From: Pseudomonas sp. GD03944 | GTDB taxonomy: Bacteria > Pseudomonadota > Gammaproteobacteria > Pseudomonadales > Pseudomonadaceae | Direction of reading: 5' to 3' | Length of the DNA: 64,000 nt | NCBI RefSeq assembly: GCF_029839275.1 | Contig: NZ_JAOCAH010000006.1 | Coordinates: 233,842 to 297,841, forward strand | Shown: positions 1-8,428 of the stretch, in pieces | How positions within the stretch are numbered: the stretch's first letter is position 1 | How the letters are laid out: each line of letters begins with the position of its first letter | Notes under the pieces: generated by a model | Told to the model about the DNA's origin: nothing | Seen by the model: the letters and a program-made list of their open reading frames with translations, nothing else | The model's database searches: none | Program-made: the position numbers and the translations under genes

Positions 1-2519
1 ACGGCGATTGCCGCCGCGCCCTGGAACGGGCCGCGCAGCGCTGCCTGCAGCGCGGCCACCACTACGTGGAAATCGAACACCTGCTGCTGGAGCTGTTGGA
101 CATCGAGGGCGGCGATTTCACCTGCCTGCTGCCGCGCTTCGGCTTGGAGCCGGACGCCGTCGCTGCCGAGATCAACAAGGCGCTGGAACTGTTCAAATCC
201 GGCAGCACCCGCACCCCGGCCCTCTCCAGCCAGACCGTCGGCCTGCTGGAAGACGCCGTGGTCCAGGCCAGCGTGCTCGGCGTCGGCAGCATCCGCTCCG
301 GCCTGCTGCTGTTGGCCCTGCTCGACCGCGAAGAACGCCGCAGCCTGTTGCTCAACAGCGCTTCCTCCCTGTTGCGGGTGCCGCGCGAAACCCTGCGCAG
401 CAACCTGCTGGAATGGACCCAGCCCTCCCGGGAAGCCCCGGCCGGCGGAGCAAAAGGCAAGACCGTGAAGCGCGACGACGCGCCGAGCGAAGAGCCGCTC
501 CTCAACCAGTACACCCAGGACCTCACCGAAGACGCCCGCAACGGCCGCATCGACCCCATCGTCGGCCGCGACGGCGAGATCCGCCAGACCATCGACATCC
601 TTCTGCGTCGCCGACAGAACAACCCGATCCTGGTCGGCGCCCCGGGCGTGGGCAAGACCGCGGTGGTCGAAGGCCTGGCCCTGCGCATCGCTGCCGGTGA
701 CGTGCCGCCGCCGCTCAAGGACGTCGCCGTACGGGTGCTCGACCTCGGTCTGCTGCAGGCCGGCGCCGGGGTCAAAGGCGAATTCGAGCAGCGTTTAAAA
801 GGCGTGATCGACGCGGTGCGCAGTGCGGAAAAGCCGATCATCCTGTTTATCGACGAGGCCCACACCATGATCGGCGCCGGCGCCTCCGAGGGCCAGAGCG
901 ACGCCGCCAACCTGCTCAAGCCGGCCCTGGCCCGGGGCGAACTGCGCACCATCGCCGCCACCACCTGGCTGGAATACAAGAAGTACTTCGAAAAGGACCC
1001 GGCCCTGGCCCGTCGCTTCCAGCTGGTGCAGGTCGAAGAGCCGGATGAAGCCACCGCCGTGGAAATGCTCCGCGGCGTGGCCAGCAAACTGGAACAGCAT
1101 CACGGGGTGCAGGTGCTGGACGCGGCCATTCATGACGCGGTGAAACTCTCGCACCGCTACATCTCCGGCCGGCAACTGCCGGACAAGGCCATCAGCGTGC
1201 TGGACACCGCCTGCGCCCGCGTCTCACTGGGCCAGCACGACACACCGCCACCGCTGGAAAGCCTGCGCCACCGCCAGCAGGCCCTGCAGGAAGAAGTCGA
1301 ACGCCTGCGCCGCGAACAGGCCACCGGCCTGGACCACAGCGAGCGCATCACCGGCCTGGAAGACGAGTCCGCCGCCAACGTGCGGGCCATCCGCGAACTG
1401 GACAAACGCTGGGGCGAAGAGCGCGAGGCGGTCAGCCAACTGCTGGAAGCCCGCCGCGAACTGCTGGCCCTCAGTGAAACCCTCGACCCGAACAACACCG
1501 ACGAAGAACTGGACGGCCGCATCGACCACCTGGCTGCCGAACTGGCGCGCCTGGAAAACGGCCTGGAAGCCATTCGCCAGGACGACCCCCTGGTGCCCGA
1601 GCAGGTCGACTCGAAGATCGTCGCCGCGGTGATCGCCGGCTGGACCGGCATCCCGGTGGGCAAGATGCTCGCCGACGAAGCCCACGCCGTGCGCACCCTC
1701 GGCCAGCGCATGGGCCAACGGGTCATGGGCCAGGACACCGCCCTGGGCACCATCGCCCAACGCCTGCAGGCCTACCGCGCCGGCCTCACCGACCCGGCCA
1801 AGCCGGTCGGCGTGTTCCTGCTGCTCGGCCCCACCGGCGTCGGCAAGACCGAAACCGCCTACGCCCTGGCCGACGCCCTGTACGGCGGCGAGCGCAACCT
1901 GATCAGCATCAACCTCTCCGAGTACCAGGAAGCCCACACCGTCAGCCAGCTCAAGGGCGCGCCGCCCGGCTACGTCGGCTTCGGCAGCGGCGGCGTCCTC
2001 ACCGAAGCCGTGCGCCGCCGCCCCTACTCCGTGGTGCTACTCGACGAAATCGAAAAAGCCCATCCGGACGTGCTCGAAGCCTTCTACAACGTCTTCGACA
2101 AAGGCGTGATGGAAGACGGCACCGGCCTGGTGGTGGACTTCAAGAACACCGTGATGCTCGCCACCAGCAACGTCGGCGCCGAACTCATCCTCGATACCCC
2201 TACGACCCAACTGGGCAGCGACACCTTCAACAGCCACCTGCACAACGTCCTGCTCCAGGCCTTCCGCCCCGCCTTCCTCGCCCGCATGACCGTGGTGCCC
2301 TACCACCCATTGGACGAAGCGACCTTGGAAGGCATCGTCCTGGCCAAACTGGAAAAACTGCGCGAACGCTACAAAGCCGCGACCGGAAAACCGTTCGAAT
2401 TCGATGCGGCGATTGTGAAAGCGGTACTGGCCAAATGCAGCGGGGCTGGGGCGAGGGATATCGAGAATGTGTTGATGACGCAGGTGACGGGGAAGTTGGC
2501 GGAGTGGGTGTTGGAGTGA
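1..2519 (+). CDS. tssH: Type VI secretion ATPase TssH/ClpV (5'-partial)
   Basis: Hexameric AAA+ ATPase that disassembles the contracted TssB/TssC sheath of the type VI secretion system in the cytoplasm. The reading frame is open from base 3, the first complete codon, so the true start lies upstream of the window; the first visible GTG at 66 is internal to the conserved N-terminal Clp repeat domain (RCLQRGHHYVEIEHLL). Two AAA modules are visible. The first has Walker A GAPGVGKT at 636-659 and Walker B ending in DEAH near 852. The second has Walker A GPTGVGKT at 1827-1850 and Walker B LLDEIEKAHP around 2037-2065. A coiled-coil M domain lies between them at about 1240-1600. About 838 residues are visible and the family is usually 850-900, so little is missing. 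vgrG follows 1.3 kb downstream, which supports a T6SS ClpV rather than ClpB. Confidence 0.95.
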   Translation, partial: GDCRRALERAAQRCLQRGHHYVEIEHLLLELLDIEGGDFTCLLPRFGLEPDAVAAEINKALELFKSGSTRTPALSSQTVGLLEDAVVQASVLGVGSIRSGLLLLALLDREERRSLLLNSASSLLRVPRETLRSNLLEWTQPSREAPAGGAKGKTVKRDDAPSEEPLLNQYTQDLTEDARNGRIDPIVGRDGEIRQTIDILLRRRQNNPILVGAPGVGKTAVVEGLALRIAAGDVPPPLKDVAVRVLDLGLLQAGAGVKGEFEQRLKGVIDAVRSAEKPIILFIDEAHTMIGAGASEGQSDAANLLKPALARGELRTIAATTWLEYKKYFEKDPALARRFQLVQVEEPDEATAVEMLRGVASKLEQHHGVQVLDAAIHDAVKLSHRYISGRQLPDKAISVLDTACARVSLGQHDTPPPLESLRHRQQALQEEVERLRREQATGLDHSERITGLEDESAANVRAIRELDKRWGEEREAVSQLLEARRELLALSETLDPNNTDEELDGRIDHLAAELARLENGLEAIRQDDPLVPEQVDSKIVAAVIAGWTGIPVGKMLADEAHAVRTLGQRMGQRVMGQDTALGTIAQRLQAYRAGLTDPAKPVGVFLLLGPTGVGKTETAYALADALYGGERNLISINLSEYQEAHTVSQLKGAPPGYVGFGSGGVLTEAVRRRPYSVVLLDEIEKAHPDVLEAFYNVFDKGVMEDGTGLVVDFKNTVMLATSNVGAELILDTPTTQLGSDTFNSHLHNVLLQAFRPAFLARMTVVPYHPLDEATLEGIVLAKLEKLRERYKAATGKPFEFDAAIVKAVLAKCSGAGARDIENVLMTQVTGKLAEWVLE

Positions 2520-2610
2520 ATAAAAATGCAGAAATTCAACCCCTTAAACCCATTACATTCTTAACAACAAGCTGTAGGCCACATAAACCCCATAAGTTTA
2601 GAGACCAGGC

Positions 2611-3180
2611 ATGGGAAAAGCCAAGCAAGTAACATGGGAAAACGACACACTGAATGGCGAACAAGGATGTCGCTATCGAAGTATATTTTTAAGCACATTC
2701 AGAGAACACCATATCGGACTCCACACAATAATGGACGCAAACAGGCAAGGAGAACATCCTCACGGAATGTGGATCTATGACACGTCCTATCCAAACATTG
2801 ATGAAATGATATGGGCTTATGCAGCAAGAGCCTGCAGACGGATAGAAAGAAACAGCCATCACATTATTACACATACGCTTCAACACAATGGCCGACTTTA
2901 CTATCGATTGCGTTTATCCACTACAGCTAACGTTGGCATTGCTGATGCTGAAGGCTCTCGCAACCTCCAGCCACGTATAAAAGGCTTCTGGTATACACAT
3001 ACCCAATTTGCAGACATTGTCTTCGAACCGCGGTCCACTACTGACAATGGACATCACGTTTATTCAATTGTGACGTTCTTTCCTGTCAGCCCACCATCGC
3101 CTTGGGACCACGGCACCACCGCGCAATTTTTCGAAGCCAAGGATTATAGCGACTATCAAAAAAACAGACATAGATGGTAA
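2611..3180 (+). CDS. Unrecognised protein in T6SS low-GC islet
   Basis: A 189-residue protein that I do not recognise. It starts at ATG 2611 and is 39 bases upstream of the next gene in the same direction. It has no signal peptide or membrane segment, is rich in His, Tyr and Trp, and contains stretches such as HPHGMWIYDTSYPNIDEMIW, so it looks like a soluble folded protein. Base composition is unlike the flanking genes: a hand count over 2581-2640 gives 26 G+C of 60, against roughly two thirds in the genes on either side. Its place between clpV and vgrG suggests a cargo effector, immunity protein or accessory factor of this T6SS, but nothing in the sequence shows which. The start codon is preceded only by a weak GAGACC ribosome site. 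Confidence 0.75.
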   Translation: MGKAKQVTWENDTLNGEQGCRYRSIFLSTFREHHIGLHTIMDANRQGEHPHGMWIYDTSYPNIDEMIWAYAARACRRIERNSHHIITHTLQHNGRLYYRLRLSTTANVGIADAEGSRNLQPRIKGFWYTHTQFADIVFEPRSTTDNGHHVYSIVTFFPVSPPSPWDHGTTAQFFEAKDYSDYQKNRHRW

Positions 3181-3219
3181 TTACTGAGCACAACTCACAA
3201 ACCACAGGAAGCATATCTC

Positions 3220-3678
3220 ATGTCAGGGCAATCTGTTTGGAGCTGTCTAAAGAGATACGAATCAGGCTGGGTTTCTATATTTACCGCCTACGCTTACGAC
3301 GAGGACCTAATTATAAAAACCCTAAATCAAAAATATAGCAAGCTTACCGAATACCATGGACATGAGAGCGGAAAACCAGGAGATGGAATACATACTGGAG
3401 CAGCAGAAAACAGAACTGCAGCCATGCAATGCCTTCGAGAAAACAAACCTACGGAATTCGTTGCCAGCGCAAAAAAAACCGTGAACAATCAATTAAAAAA
3501 CCAAAACATAAAAAAGACAGAAAACATGCTTGCAATAATAAAATCTGAAGCACATCTCGGGGTATTGCTCCAGACGCTGACAGGCTACGACCCGCAATGG
3601 CACAAAGATAAATCAGCGTGGTCCGCTTACGCCCTAAAATATCGAGAAAAAAAAGGTAAAGATCCACAAAAGCCCTGA
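3220..3678 (+). CDS. Unrecognised small protein in T6SS low-GC islet
   Basis: A 152-residue protein that I do not recognise. It begins at ATG 3220 with an AGGAAG ribosome site about ten bases upstream. The C-terminal half is Lys-rich and probably basic; no signal peptide or membrane helix is apparent. Codon use is strongly A+T-biased: a hand count of 3481-3540 gives only 15 G+C of 60. It follows the 189-residue gene after 39 bases, so the two are probably co-transcribed and may work as a pair, for example effector with immunity protein or chaperone. A toxin assignment cannot be supported from motifs. The switch back to high G+C occurs at the start of vgrG. Confidence 0.75.
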   Translation: MSGQSVWSCLKRYESGWVSIFTAYAYDEDLIIKTLNQKYSKLTEYHGHESGKPGDGIHTGAAENRTAAMQCLRENKPTEFVASAKKTVNNQLKNQNIKKTENMLAIIKSEAHLGVLLQTLTGYDPQWHKDKSAWSAYALKYREKKGKDPQKP

Positions 3679-3795
3679 GTGGGGGTCGTCAGAGAGTCGC
3701 AACTCTAGTTCTACATCCCAAGGGAGGCCCTAAAAATGGTGAATCTATTTCTAATTTTGCTTTCGTCACAACCAGACTTATAGCCGAGCCTACCA

Positions 3796-5802
3796 ATGCC
3801 CCGCCCCACCGACACCACAACCACCCTCTCCGTCACGGCATCCGCCCTGGCGGATCTGTACCCGGAAACCCTGGCCGGTGAGGAGGTGTTGAATGCGCTG
3901 GGCAGCCTGAGTTTGCACGGGTATAGCGCCACGCCGCTGACCCTGGCCGATGCGGTGGCGAGCCATGTCACGGCGACGGTGCACAACGATGACCTGCTGC
4001 GCCCGGTCGATGCGCTGTGCGCGGAGATTCGCCAATTGCCGGGCGATGCCAGCGCGGACCGCTACCAGTTGCTGCTGCGCCCCTGGCTCTGGTGGCTGAA
4101 TCTGGCCAGCAATAACCGGGTGTTCCAGAACAAGAGCACAAGCGACATCGTCACCGCCATTTTCGACCTGCACGGCTTCACCGACTACAAACTGTCGCTC
4201 ACCGGCAGCTACACGCCCCGCGAGTACTGCGTGCAGTACGGCGAGAGCGATTTCGCCTTCGTCTCGCGGTTGCTGGAGGAGGAAGGCATTTTCTGGTTCT
4301 TCACTCATGAGGCCGGCACCCACACCCTGGTGTTGGGCGACAGCAACGACGCCTTCCCGGCCATTCCCAACGGGCCGAAGGTGCCTTACTTGGGTCAGGA
4401 AATCGGTGTGCGCGAGTTGCACGGTGTTCGCTCGGCGCAGTACAGCATCCAGGCGGTGAGCGGCGTCTACAGTGCCACCGACTACGAGTTCACCACCCCC
4501 ACTACTTCGCTGTACTCCCAGGCCGAAGCCAAGGCCGGGCCGCGCACGGTGTACGAGCACCCCGGTGGCTACATCGCCAAGGCCCGGGGCGATGCCTTGA
4601 CCAAGCAACGGGTGGACGGCCTGCGCAGCCAGGAGAAGCGCCTGGTTGGCGAAAGCGATTGCCGCTGGCTGGTGCCGGGGCACTGGTTCACCCTGGGCGG
4701 CCATGACGATGCCACGTTGAACATCGATTGGGTGGTGACCTCGCTGACCTTCGAGGCCAGCCACGAACACTACCGCAACCGCTTCGAGGCAATCCCCAAG
4801 GCCACCGCCTACCGCCCGCCGCGCAGCACGCCGAAGCCACGCATGCATACCCAGACCGCCCTGGTGGTGGGCAAGGCCGGCGAGGAAATCTGGACCGACG
4901 AGTACGGGCGGATCAAGATCCAGTTCCCCTGGGACCGCGACGGCAAGAACGATGAAACCTCATCCTGCTGGGTGCGGGTGGTGCTGCCCTGGAGCGGCAA
5001 GGGCTTCGGCATGCAGTTCATCCCGCGCATCGGCCAGGAGGTGATCGTCACCTTTATCGACGGCGACCCGGACCGGCCGCTGGTCACCGGCTGCGTGTAC
5101 AACGGCGACAATCCCCTGCCCTACGCGCTACCGGCCAACCAGACGCAATCCGGGATCAAGACCAACTCGTCCAAGGGCGGTGGCGGCTTCAACGAGCTGC
5201 GCTTCGAGGACAAGAAGGACAGCGAAGAGGTGTTCCTGCAGGCGCAGAAGGACTTCAACATCAACGTGCTCAACGACACCACCGCCACCGTCGGCCACGA
5301 CGAAACCCTTACCGTGCAGAACGCCCGCACCCGAACCGTGAAGGACGGCGACGAAACCGTGACCCTGGAGAAAGGCAAGCGCAGCGTGACCATCCAGACC
5401 GGTAGCGACACCCTGGACGTGAAGGACACCCGCACCGTGAAGGTCGGCAGCGACCAGACCCACAGCACCGGCGGCAACTACACCGAGACAGTCACCGGCA
5501 ATTACCAGCTGACGGTGGATGGCAACCTGACCATCAAGGTCAGCGGCACCCTCACCCTGCAGAGTACCGGCGATTTCCTGGCCAAGAGCGACGCCAACCT
5601 CACCACCCAGGCCGCCATGGCCCTGACCGACAAGGCCGGCACCGCGCTTACCAACCAGGCCGGCACCTCGCTGGACAATAAAGCAGGTACCACGCTGACC
5701 AACGATGCAGGCATCAGCCTGACCAACAAGGCCGCCGCCGAACAGACGGTGGACGGCGGCGGCATGCTGACCCTCAAGGGCGGCCTGGTGAAGGTGAACT
5801 GA
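3796..5802 (+). CDS. vgrG: T6SS spike protein VgrG (TssI)
   Basis: Trimeric needle-tip protein of the type VI secretion system, related to phage gp27/gp5, which carries effectors on the Hcp tube. The 668-residue product shows the gp27-like N-terminal part with NRVFQNKSTSDIVTAIF and SDFAFVSRLLEEEGIFWFF, both typical of VgrG, then the gp5 OB-fold with IWTDEYGRIKIQFPWDRDGK and the SCWVRVVLPWSGKGFGMQF core, then a beta-helix of short repeats. The last 60 residues carry an unusually regular repeat (TNQAGT, DNKAGT, TNDAGI and similar), and no extra catalytic domain follows, so it is a non-evolved VgrG. An in-frame TAG at 3781 fixes the start at or after 3796. The MORN-repeat gene begins one base after its stop. 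Confidence 0.95.
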   Translation: MPRPTDTTTTLSVTASALADLYPETLAGEEVLNALGSLSLHGYSATPLTLADAVASHVTATVHNDDLLRPVDALCAEIRQLPGDASADRYQLLLRPWLWWLNLASNNRVFQNKSTSDIVTAIFDLHGFTDYKLSLTGSYTPREYCVQYGESDFAFVSRLLEEEGIFWFFTHEAGTHTLVLGDSNDAFPAIPNGPKVPYLGQEIGVRELHGVRSAQYSIQAVSGVYSATDYEFTTPTTSLYSQAEAKAGPRTVYEHPGGYIAKARGDALTKQRVDGLRSQEKRLVGESDCRWLVPGHWFTLGGHDDATLNIDWVVTSLTFEASHEHYRNRFEAIPKATAYRPPRSTPKPRMHTQTALVVGKAGEEIWTDEYGRIKIQFPWDRDGKNDETSSCWVRVVLPWSGKGFGMQFIPRIGQEVIVTFIDGDPDRPLVTGCVYNGDNPLPYALPANQTQSGIKTNSSKGGGGFNELRFEDKKDSEEVFLQAQKDFNINVLNDTTATVGHDETLTVQNARTRTVKDGDETVTLEKGKRSVTIQTGSDTLDVKDTRTVKVGSDQTHSTGGNYTETVTGNYQLTVDGNLTIKVSGTLTLQSTGDFLAKSDANLTTQAAMALTDKAGTALTNQAGTSLDNKAGTTLTNDAGISLTNKAAAEQTVDGGGMLTLKGGLVKVN

Positions 5803-5803
5803 C

Positions 5804-6349
5804 ATGGCGAACTCCGGCAAGCTCGACCTCACCCGCGGCGACAGCCACCTGGACGGCCGCCTGCTCGACGGCAGCCTCGAAGGCCCGCTGCGCATCGACG
5901 AAAACAGCCGCCCCCAGGCCAGCCTGGGCTACCACCAGGGCGAACTGCACGGCGCCAGCACCCTGTTCCACCCCAACGGCAAGGTCTCGGCACAGATGCC
6001 ATTCGTGCGCGGCAAGGTGCACGGGGTCGCCAGCTTTTATGGCGCCGATGGCAAGCTGCAACGCAAGGCGAGCTACCGCAACGGCCTGTTGCATGGCGAG
6101 GCGCTGACCTATTTTGCCGACGGCCAGGTGGCCGAGCGCGAACAGTACCGGGACGGCGTGCGCGACGGGATTTACCAGCGTTTTCACCCCAACGGCCAGT
6201 TGGCCTTCGACGGCCGTTACCGCAACGGCGACCTGCTGGACAACGCCCAACCTTTCGCCGACGACGGCCGCCCCCTGGACGACGACGGCAAACCGATCTC
6301 CCGCCTGCGCTGGTGGTGGCGCCGCTGGAGCGAGCCAAGCGAGGCGTGA
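5804..6349 (+). CDS. MORN/YwqK-like repeat protein next to vgrG
   Basis: A 181-residue protein made largely of about five 23-residue repeats with patterns such as G.L.G....F..NG.L and YRNGDL, the MORN-type fold found in the YwqK antitoxin-like family. It is predicted to be cytosolic, with no signal peptide. The C-terminus is Trp/Arg-rich (RLRWWWRRWS). The start ATG lies one base after the vgrG stop, so it is probably translationally coupled to vgrG. Repeat proteins of this type occur beside T6SS tip genes as putative immunity or accessory proteins; that role here is inferred from context only. No toxin gene for it to neutralise is obvious immediately downstream. Confidence 0.8.
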   Translation: MANSGKLDLTRGDSHLDGRLLDGSLEGPLRIDENSRPQASLGYHQGELHGASTLFHPNGKVSAQMPFVRGKVHGVASFYGADGKLQRKASYRNGLLHGEALTYFADGQVAEREQYRDGVRDGIYQRFHPNGQLAFDGRYRNGDLLDNAQPFADDGRPLDDDGKPISRLRWWWRRWSEPSEA

Positions 6350-6365
6350 AGGCTGCGCGCGTTCC

Positions 6366-6668
6366 GTAGGAGCGGACTTGTCCGCGAGCTCGACGGTTTG
6401 TGCCTCGCACCGATCGCAACGAATGAATGCAAAAGCTCGCGGGCAAGCCCGCTCCTACAAGGGCAGACACCGCCTGCGTTCAGGAACGTCGCAGTGGTGG
6501 ATGGGTGAAGCGTCATCCACCCTACGCCAGCAGGTGTTCGGGCCCCTCTGTGGGAGCCCCGACTCGGGGCGAAGCGTGCGATTGCATCGTGACGGCCATT
6601 CGCCGCGGGTCGCGGCTCCTACAAAACGCATGCAGCCCGTAGGGTGGATGTCGCTTTACCCATCCACC
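6366..6668 (+). repeat. Cluster of REP-like palindromic elements
   Basis: This is the main content of the 353-base gap between the MORN gene and the PAAR-like gene. Four palindromic elements are visible: (a) GTAGGAGCGGACTTGTCCGC at 6366 paired with its inverted relative GCGGGCAAGCCCGCTCCTAC ending at 6458; (b) GGTGGAT/ATCCACC at 6496-6521; (c) GTGGGAGCC at 6550 paired with GGCTCCTAC ending at 6622; (d) GGTGGATG/CATCCACC at 6643-6668. The GTAGGAGCGGGCTTGCCCGC family is a well-known dispersed REP type in Pseudomonas. No ORF in the interval looks genuine. The cluster separates the vgrG operon from the inverted tip gene. Confidence 0.8.
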
Positions 6669-6702
6669 GAAATCACCGCCTCGACGCGTGCTTGAAGAAA
6701 AG

Positions 6703-7098
6703 CTAGGGAATCAGCATCTGCACCTGGCCTGGCATGATGATCTTGATCACGCCGGCCCAGGTGCACATCAGGGTGCTGTTGGCGTCGAGCGAGGGCATGT
6801 TGCCCAGCAACATCGTCGGCGGGCCGCCGGGGATCCAGGGGGTGGCGGTGGCCGGGATGCAGGGCATGGGGGTAAGCACGCCGAGGGCGGCTGCGGTGGC
6901 GGCGGCCACGGTGGGGTTGGCCAGGCTCTGGCACAGGCCGAAGGTGGGAATATTGACCAGCGGGATGTGGTCCATGATGTTGGCAGCGGGCATGCCGCTG
7001 GTGAGGGTGCGGTTGACCGGCAACACGTTGAGCACCGTCGGTGCCAGGCCGAAACTGCATTGCAGCGTTGCGCCGCTGCACACTTGCGGACATCCCAT
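6703..7098 (-). CDS. DUF4280-type PAAR-like T6SS tip protein
   Basis: A 131-residue protein of the DUF4280 PAAR-like family, expected to cap the VgrG spike. Visible signatures are CSGATLQCSFG near the N-terminus, PAANIMDHIP, a segment reading ANPTVAAATAAA, LTPMPCIPATATPWIPGG and the ending TWAGVIKIIMPGQ. The Cys and Pro-rich turns are those expected of the family. The start at 7098 is chosen because AGCAGGAGCAGGA lies directly upstream, whereas the longer frame to 7155 adds an unconserved stretch. It carries no fused toxin domain. It is on the strand opposite vgrG and is separated from it by REP elements, so it must have its own promoter. It probably works with the VgrG encoded at 3796-5802. 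Confidence 0.88.
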   Translation of the reverse strand: MGCPQVCSGATLQCSFGLAPTVLNVLPVNRTLTSGMPAANIMDHIPLVNIPTFGLCQSLANPTVAAATAAALGVLTPMPCIPATATPWIPGGPPTMLLGNMPSLDANSTLMCTWAGVIKIIMPGQVQMLIP

Positions 7099-7159
7099 TC
7101 CTGCTCCTGCTATCCGTCGCGGTGACAATCGCCTACGGGATAGAGGGTAGACCAAACGC

Positions 7160-7186
7160 CCGCAGCCGCTCGGGGAGCGGCTGCGG
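7160..7186 (-). terminator. Hairpin downstream of mexS
   Basis: An 11-base perfect stem, CCGCAGCCGCT with AGCGGCTGCGG, and a 5-base loop lie just after the mexS stop codon. On the minus strand the stem is followed by GCGTTTGG, a short T-run, so it is a plausible but weak intrinsic terminator. Confidence 0.5.
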
Positions 7187-7200
7187 TTGCACGATCACGC

Positions 7201-8214
7201 TCAGACTTCGACTACCACACGCCCGCGGCTCGGGCAGGTTTCCATGTGGCGGTGCGCGGCGACGATATCGCTGAAGGCGAACTTGCGGTTGATCAGCGGG
7301 CGCAGCACGCCGTCGCGGGTCAACTGGTTGATGCCGTTCAGGGCCTTGGCCACCGCTTCCTTGTCCTGCGGAATGCCCAACTCCTCCTTGCCGGTGAAGT
7401 TGCCGATGCAGTGCACGAAGAACTGGATGTTCTTCTGGAACGCCGCGCAGGCCGGGAACGGTGTCTCGTTGCCGCCCTGCAGGCCGAACAGGATCAGCCG
7501 GCCGCGGGGCGCCAGGGCGTCACCGAGCAGGCACATCTGCGGGCCGCCCAGGGAATCCATGACGATGTCCACGCCGCGGTTGTCCGTGAGTTTCTGCACA
7601 CGGCTGACCAGGTCCTGCTCCTCGGTGAGGATCACATGATCGGCACCCAGTTCGCGCAGGTAGTCGCCGTCCTCGGTCTGGCCGGTGGCAGCGATGACCT
7701 TGGCGCCCAGCGCCTTGCCCATCTGCACGATATAGGGGCCCCAGCACTGGCTGGCGGCGGTGACCAGCACGGTCTCGCCCGGCTTCATATGCGCCAGCTC
7801 GACGAAACCGAACCAGCCGACCATCGACGGCAGGTAGTGCACGCTGGCTTCCTGGGGCGACAGCAGCTCCGGGTAGCGCGTCAGCGACGTGCGCGGCAGC
7901 ACCACTTCGTCGGCGTACGAGGGGTAATGATTGGGGTTGTGCCCGGGGAAGCTGGCGACGCGATCGCCAACCGCCAGGTCGTCGACGCCCTCGCCCACGG
8001 CCAGGACTTCGCCGGCCATCTCATGGCCCAGCCCAGCCGGCAATTGTGCCGGGGTGCTGGCCAGGTTCTGCCGCCAGAGCACGTCGTACCAACTGACACC
8101 AATGGCCTCGACACGAATCAGCACTTCGCCAGCGGCAGGCGCAGGGCGCGAGCGCTCTTCGATCTTGAGGACATCGGCCTCGCCAAACTGATGAAAACGA
8201 ACGATGCGGGACAT
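7201..8214 (-). CDS. mexS: MexS, MDR-family oxidoreductase
   Basis: Zinc-independent medium-chain dehydrogenase/quinone-reductase-like enzyme of 337 residues. In P. aeruginosa, MexS is encoded divergently from mexT, and its loss activates MexT and the MexEF-OprN pump, probably because toxic electrophiles or redox stress build up. The GroES-like domain (GHEMAGEVLAVGEGV) is followed by a Rossmann domain with ETVLVTAASQCWGPY and RGRLILFG. The start at 8214 is chosen over the longer frame because AAGAGG lies just upstream and the product then begins MSRIVRFHQFGEADVL, as expected for the family. Its position back to back with mexT and beside mexEF-oprN makes the assignment secure in context. The exact substrate is not evident from the sequence. 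Confidence 0.9.
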   Translation of the reverse strand: MSRIVRFHQFGEADVLKIEERSRPAPAAGEVLIRVEAIGVSWYDVLWRQNLASTPAQLPAGLGHEMAGEVLAVGEGVDDLAVGDRVASFPGHNPNHYPSYADEVVLPRTSLTRYPELLSPQEASVHYLPSMVGWFGFVELAHMKPGETVLVTAASQCWGPYIVQMGKALGAKVIAATGQTEDGDYLRELGADHVILTEEQDLVSRVQKLTDNRGVDIVMDSLGGPQMCLLGDALAPRGRLILFGLQGGNETPFPACAAFQKNIQFFVHCIGNFTGKEELGIPQDKEAVAKALNGINQLTRDGVLRPLINRKFAFSDIVAAHRHMETCPSRGRVVVEV

Positions 8215-8314
8215 CGCAAACCTCTTCGGTTGACCCGTTATGGCCATGGACTTTATCTGGGCTTTGCCGGCAATACCACCCGCCGGCACTGATATTCGAC
8301 ATGTCTGTGAGTGA

Positions 8315-8335
8315 TGATACTGGCCGTAGGTATCA
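8315..8335. promoter_or_regulatory. Palindrome in the mexS-mexT intergenic region
   Basis: TGATAC and GTATCA form a perfect 6-base inverted repeat with a 9-base spacer in the 214-base divergent region. MexT is known to act on mexS, so this is a candidate operator, but it does not match the ATC-N9-GAT nod-box core and remains speculative. Confidence 0.4.
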
Positions 8336-8428
8336 ACTCTGCACGTTTGTATATTGCTTCGCAGGCCTGATCCGCATTAGCCTGAGCAAGCGCACGCTTC
8401 GCGCGCCCTTCCTGCATATGGACACCGG

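Noticed and set aside
2611..3678. Insertion sequence or phage remnant as origin of the low-GC islet
   Set aside because: No transposase, terminal inverted repeats, integrase or attachment-site duplication was seen at its borders.
3736..5802. VgrG extended upstream through a read-through TAG
   Set aside because: The 15 residues before the TAG have no similarity to a VgrG N-terminus, and the protein is full length from 3796.
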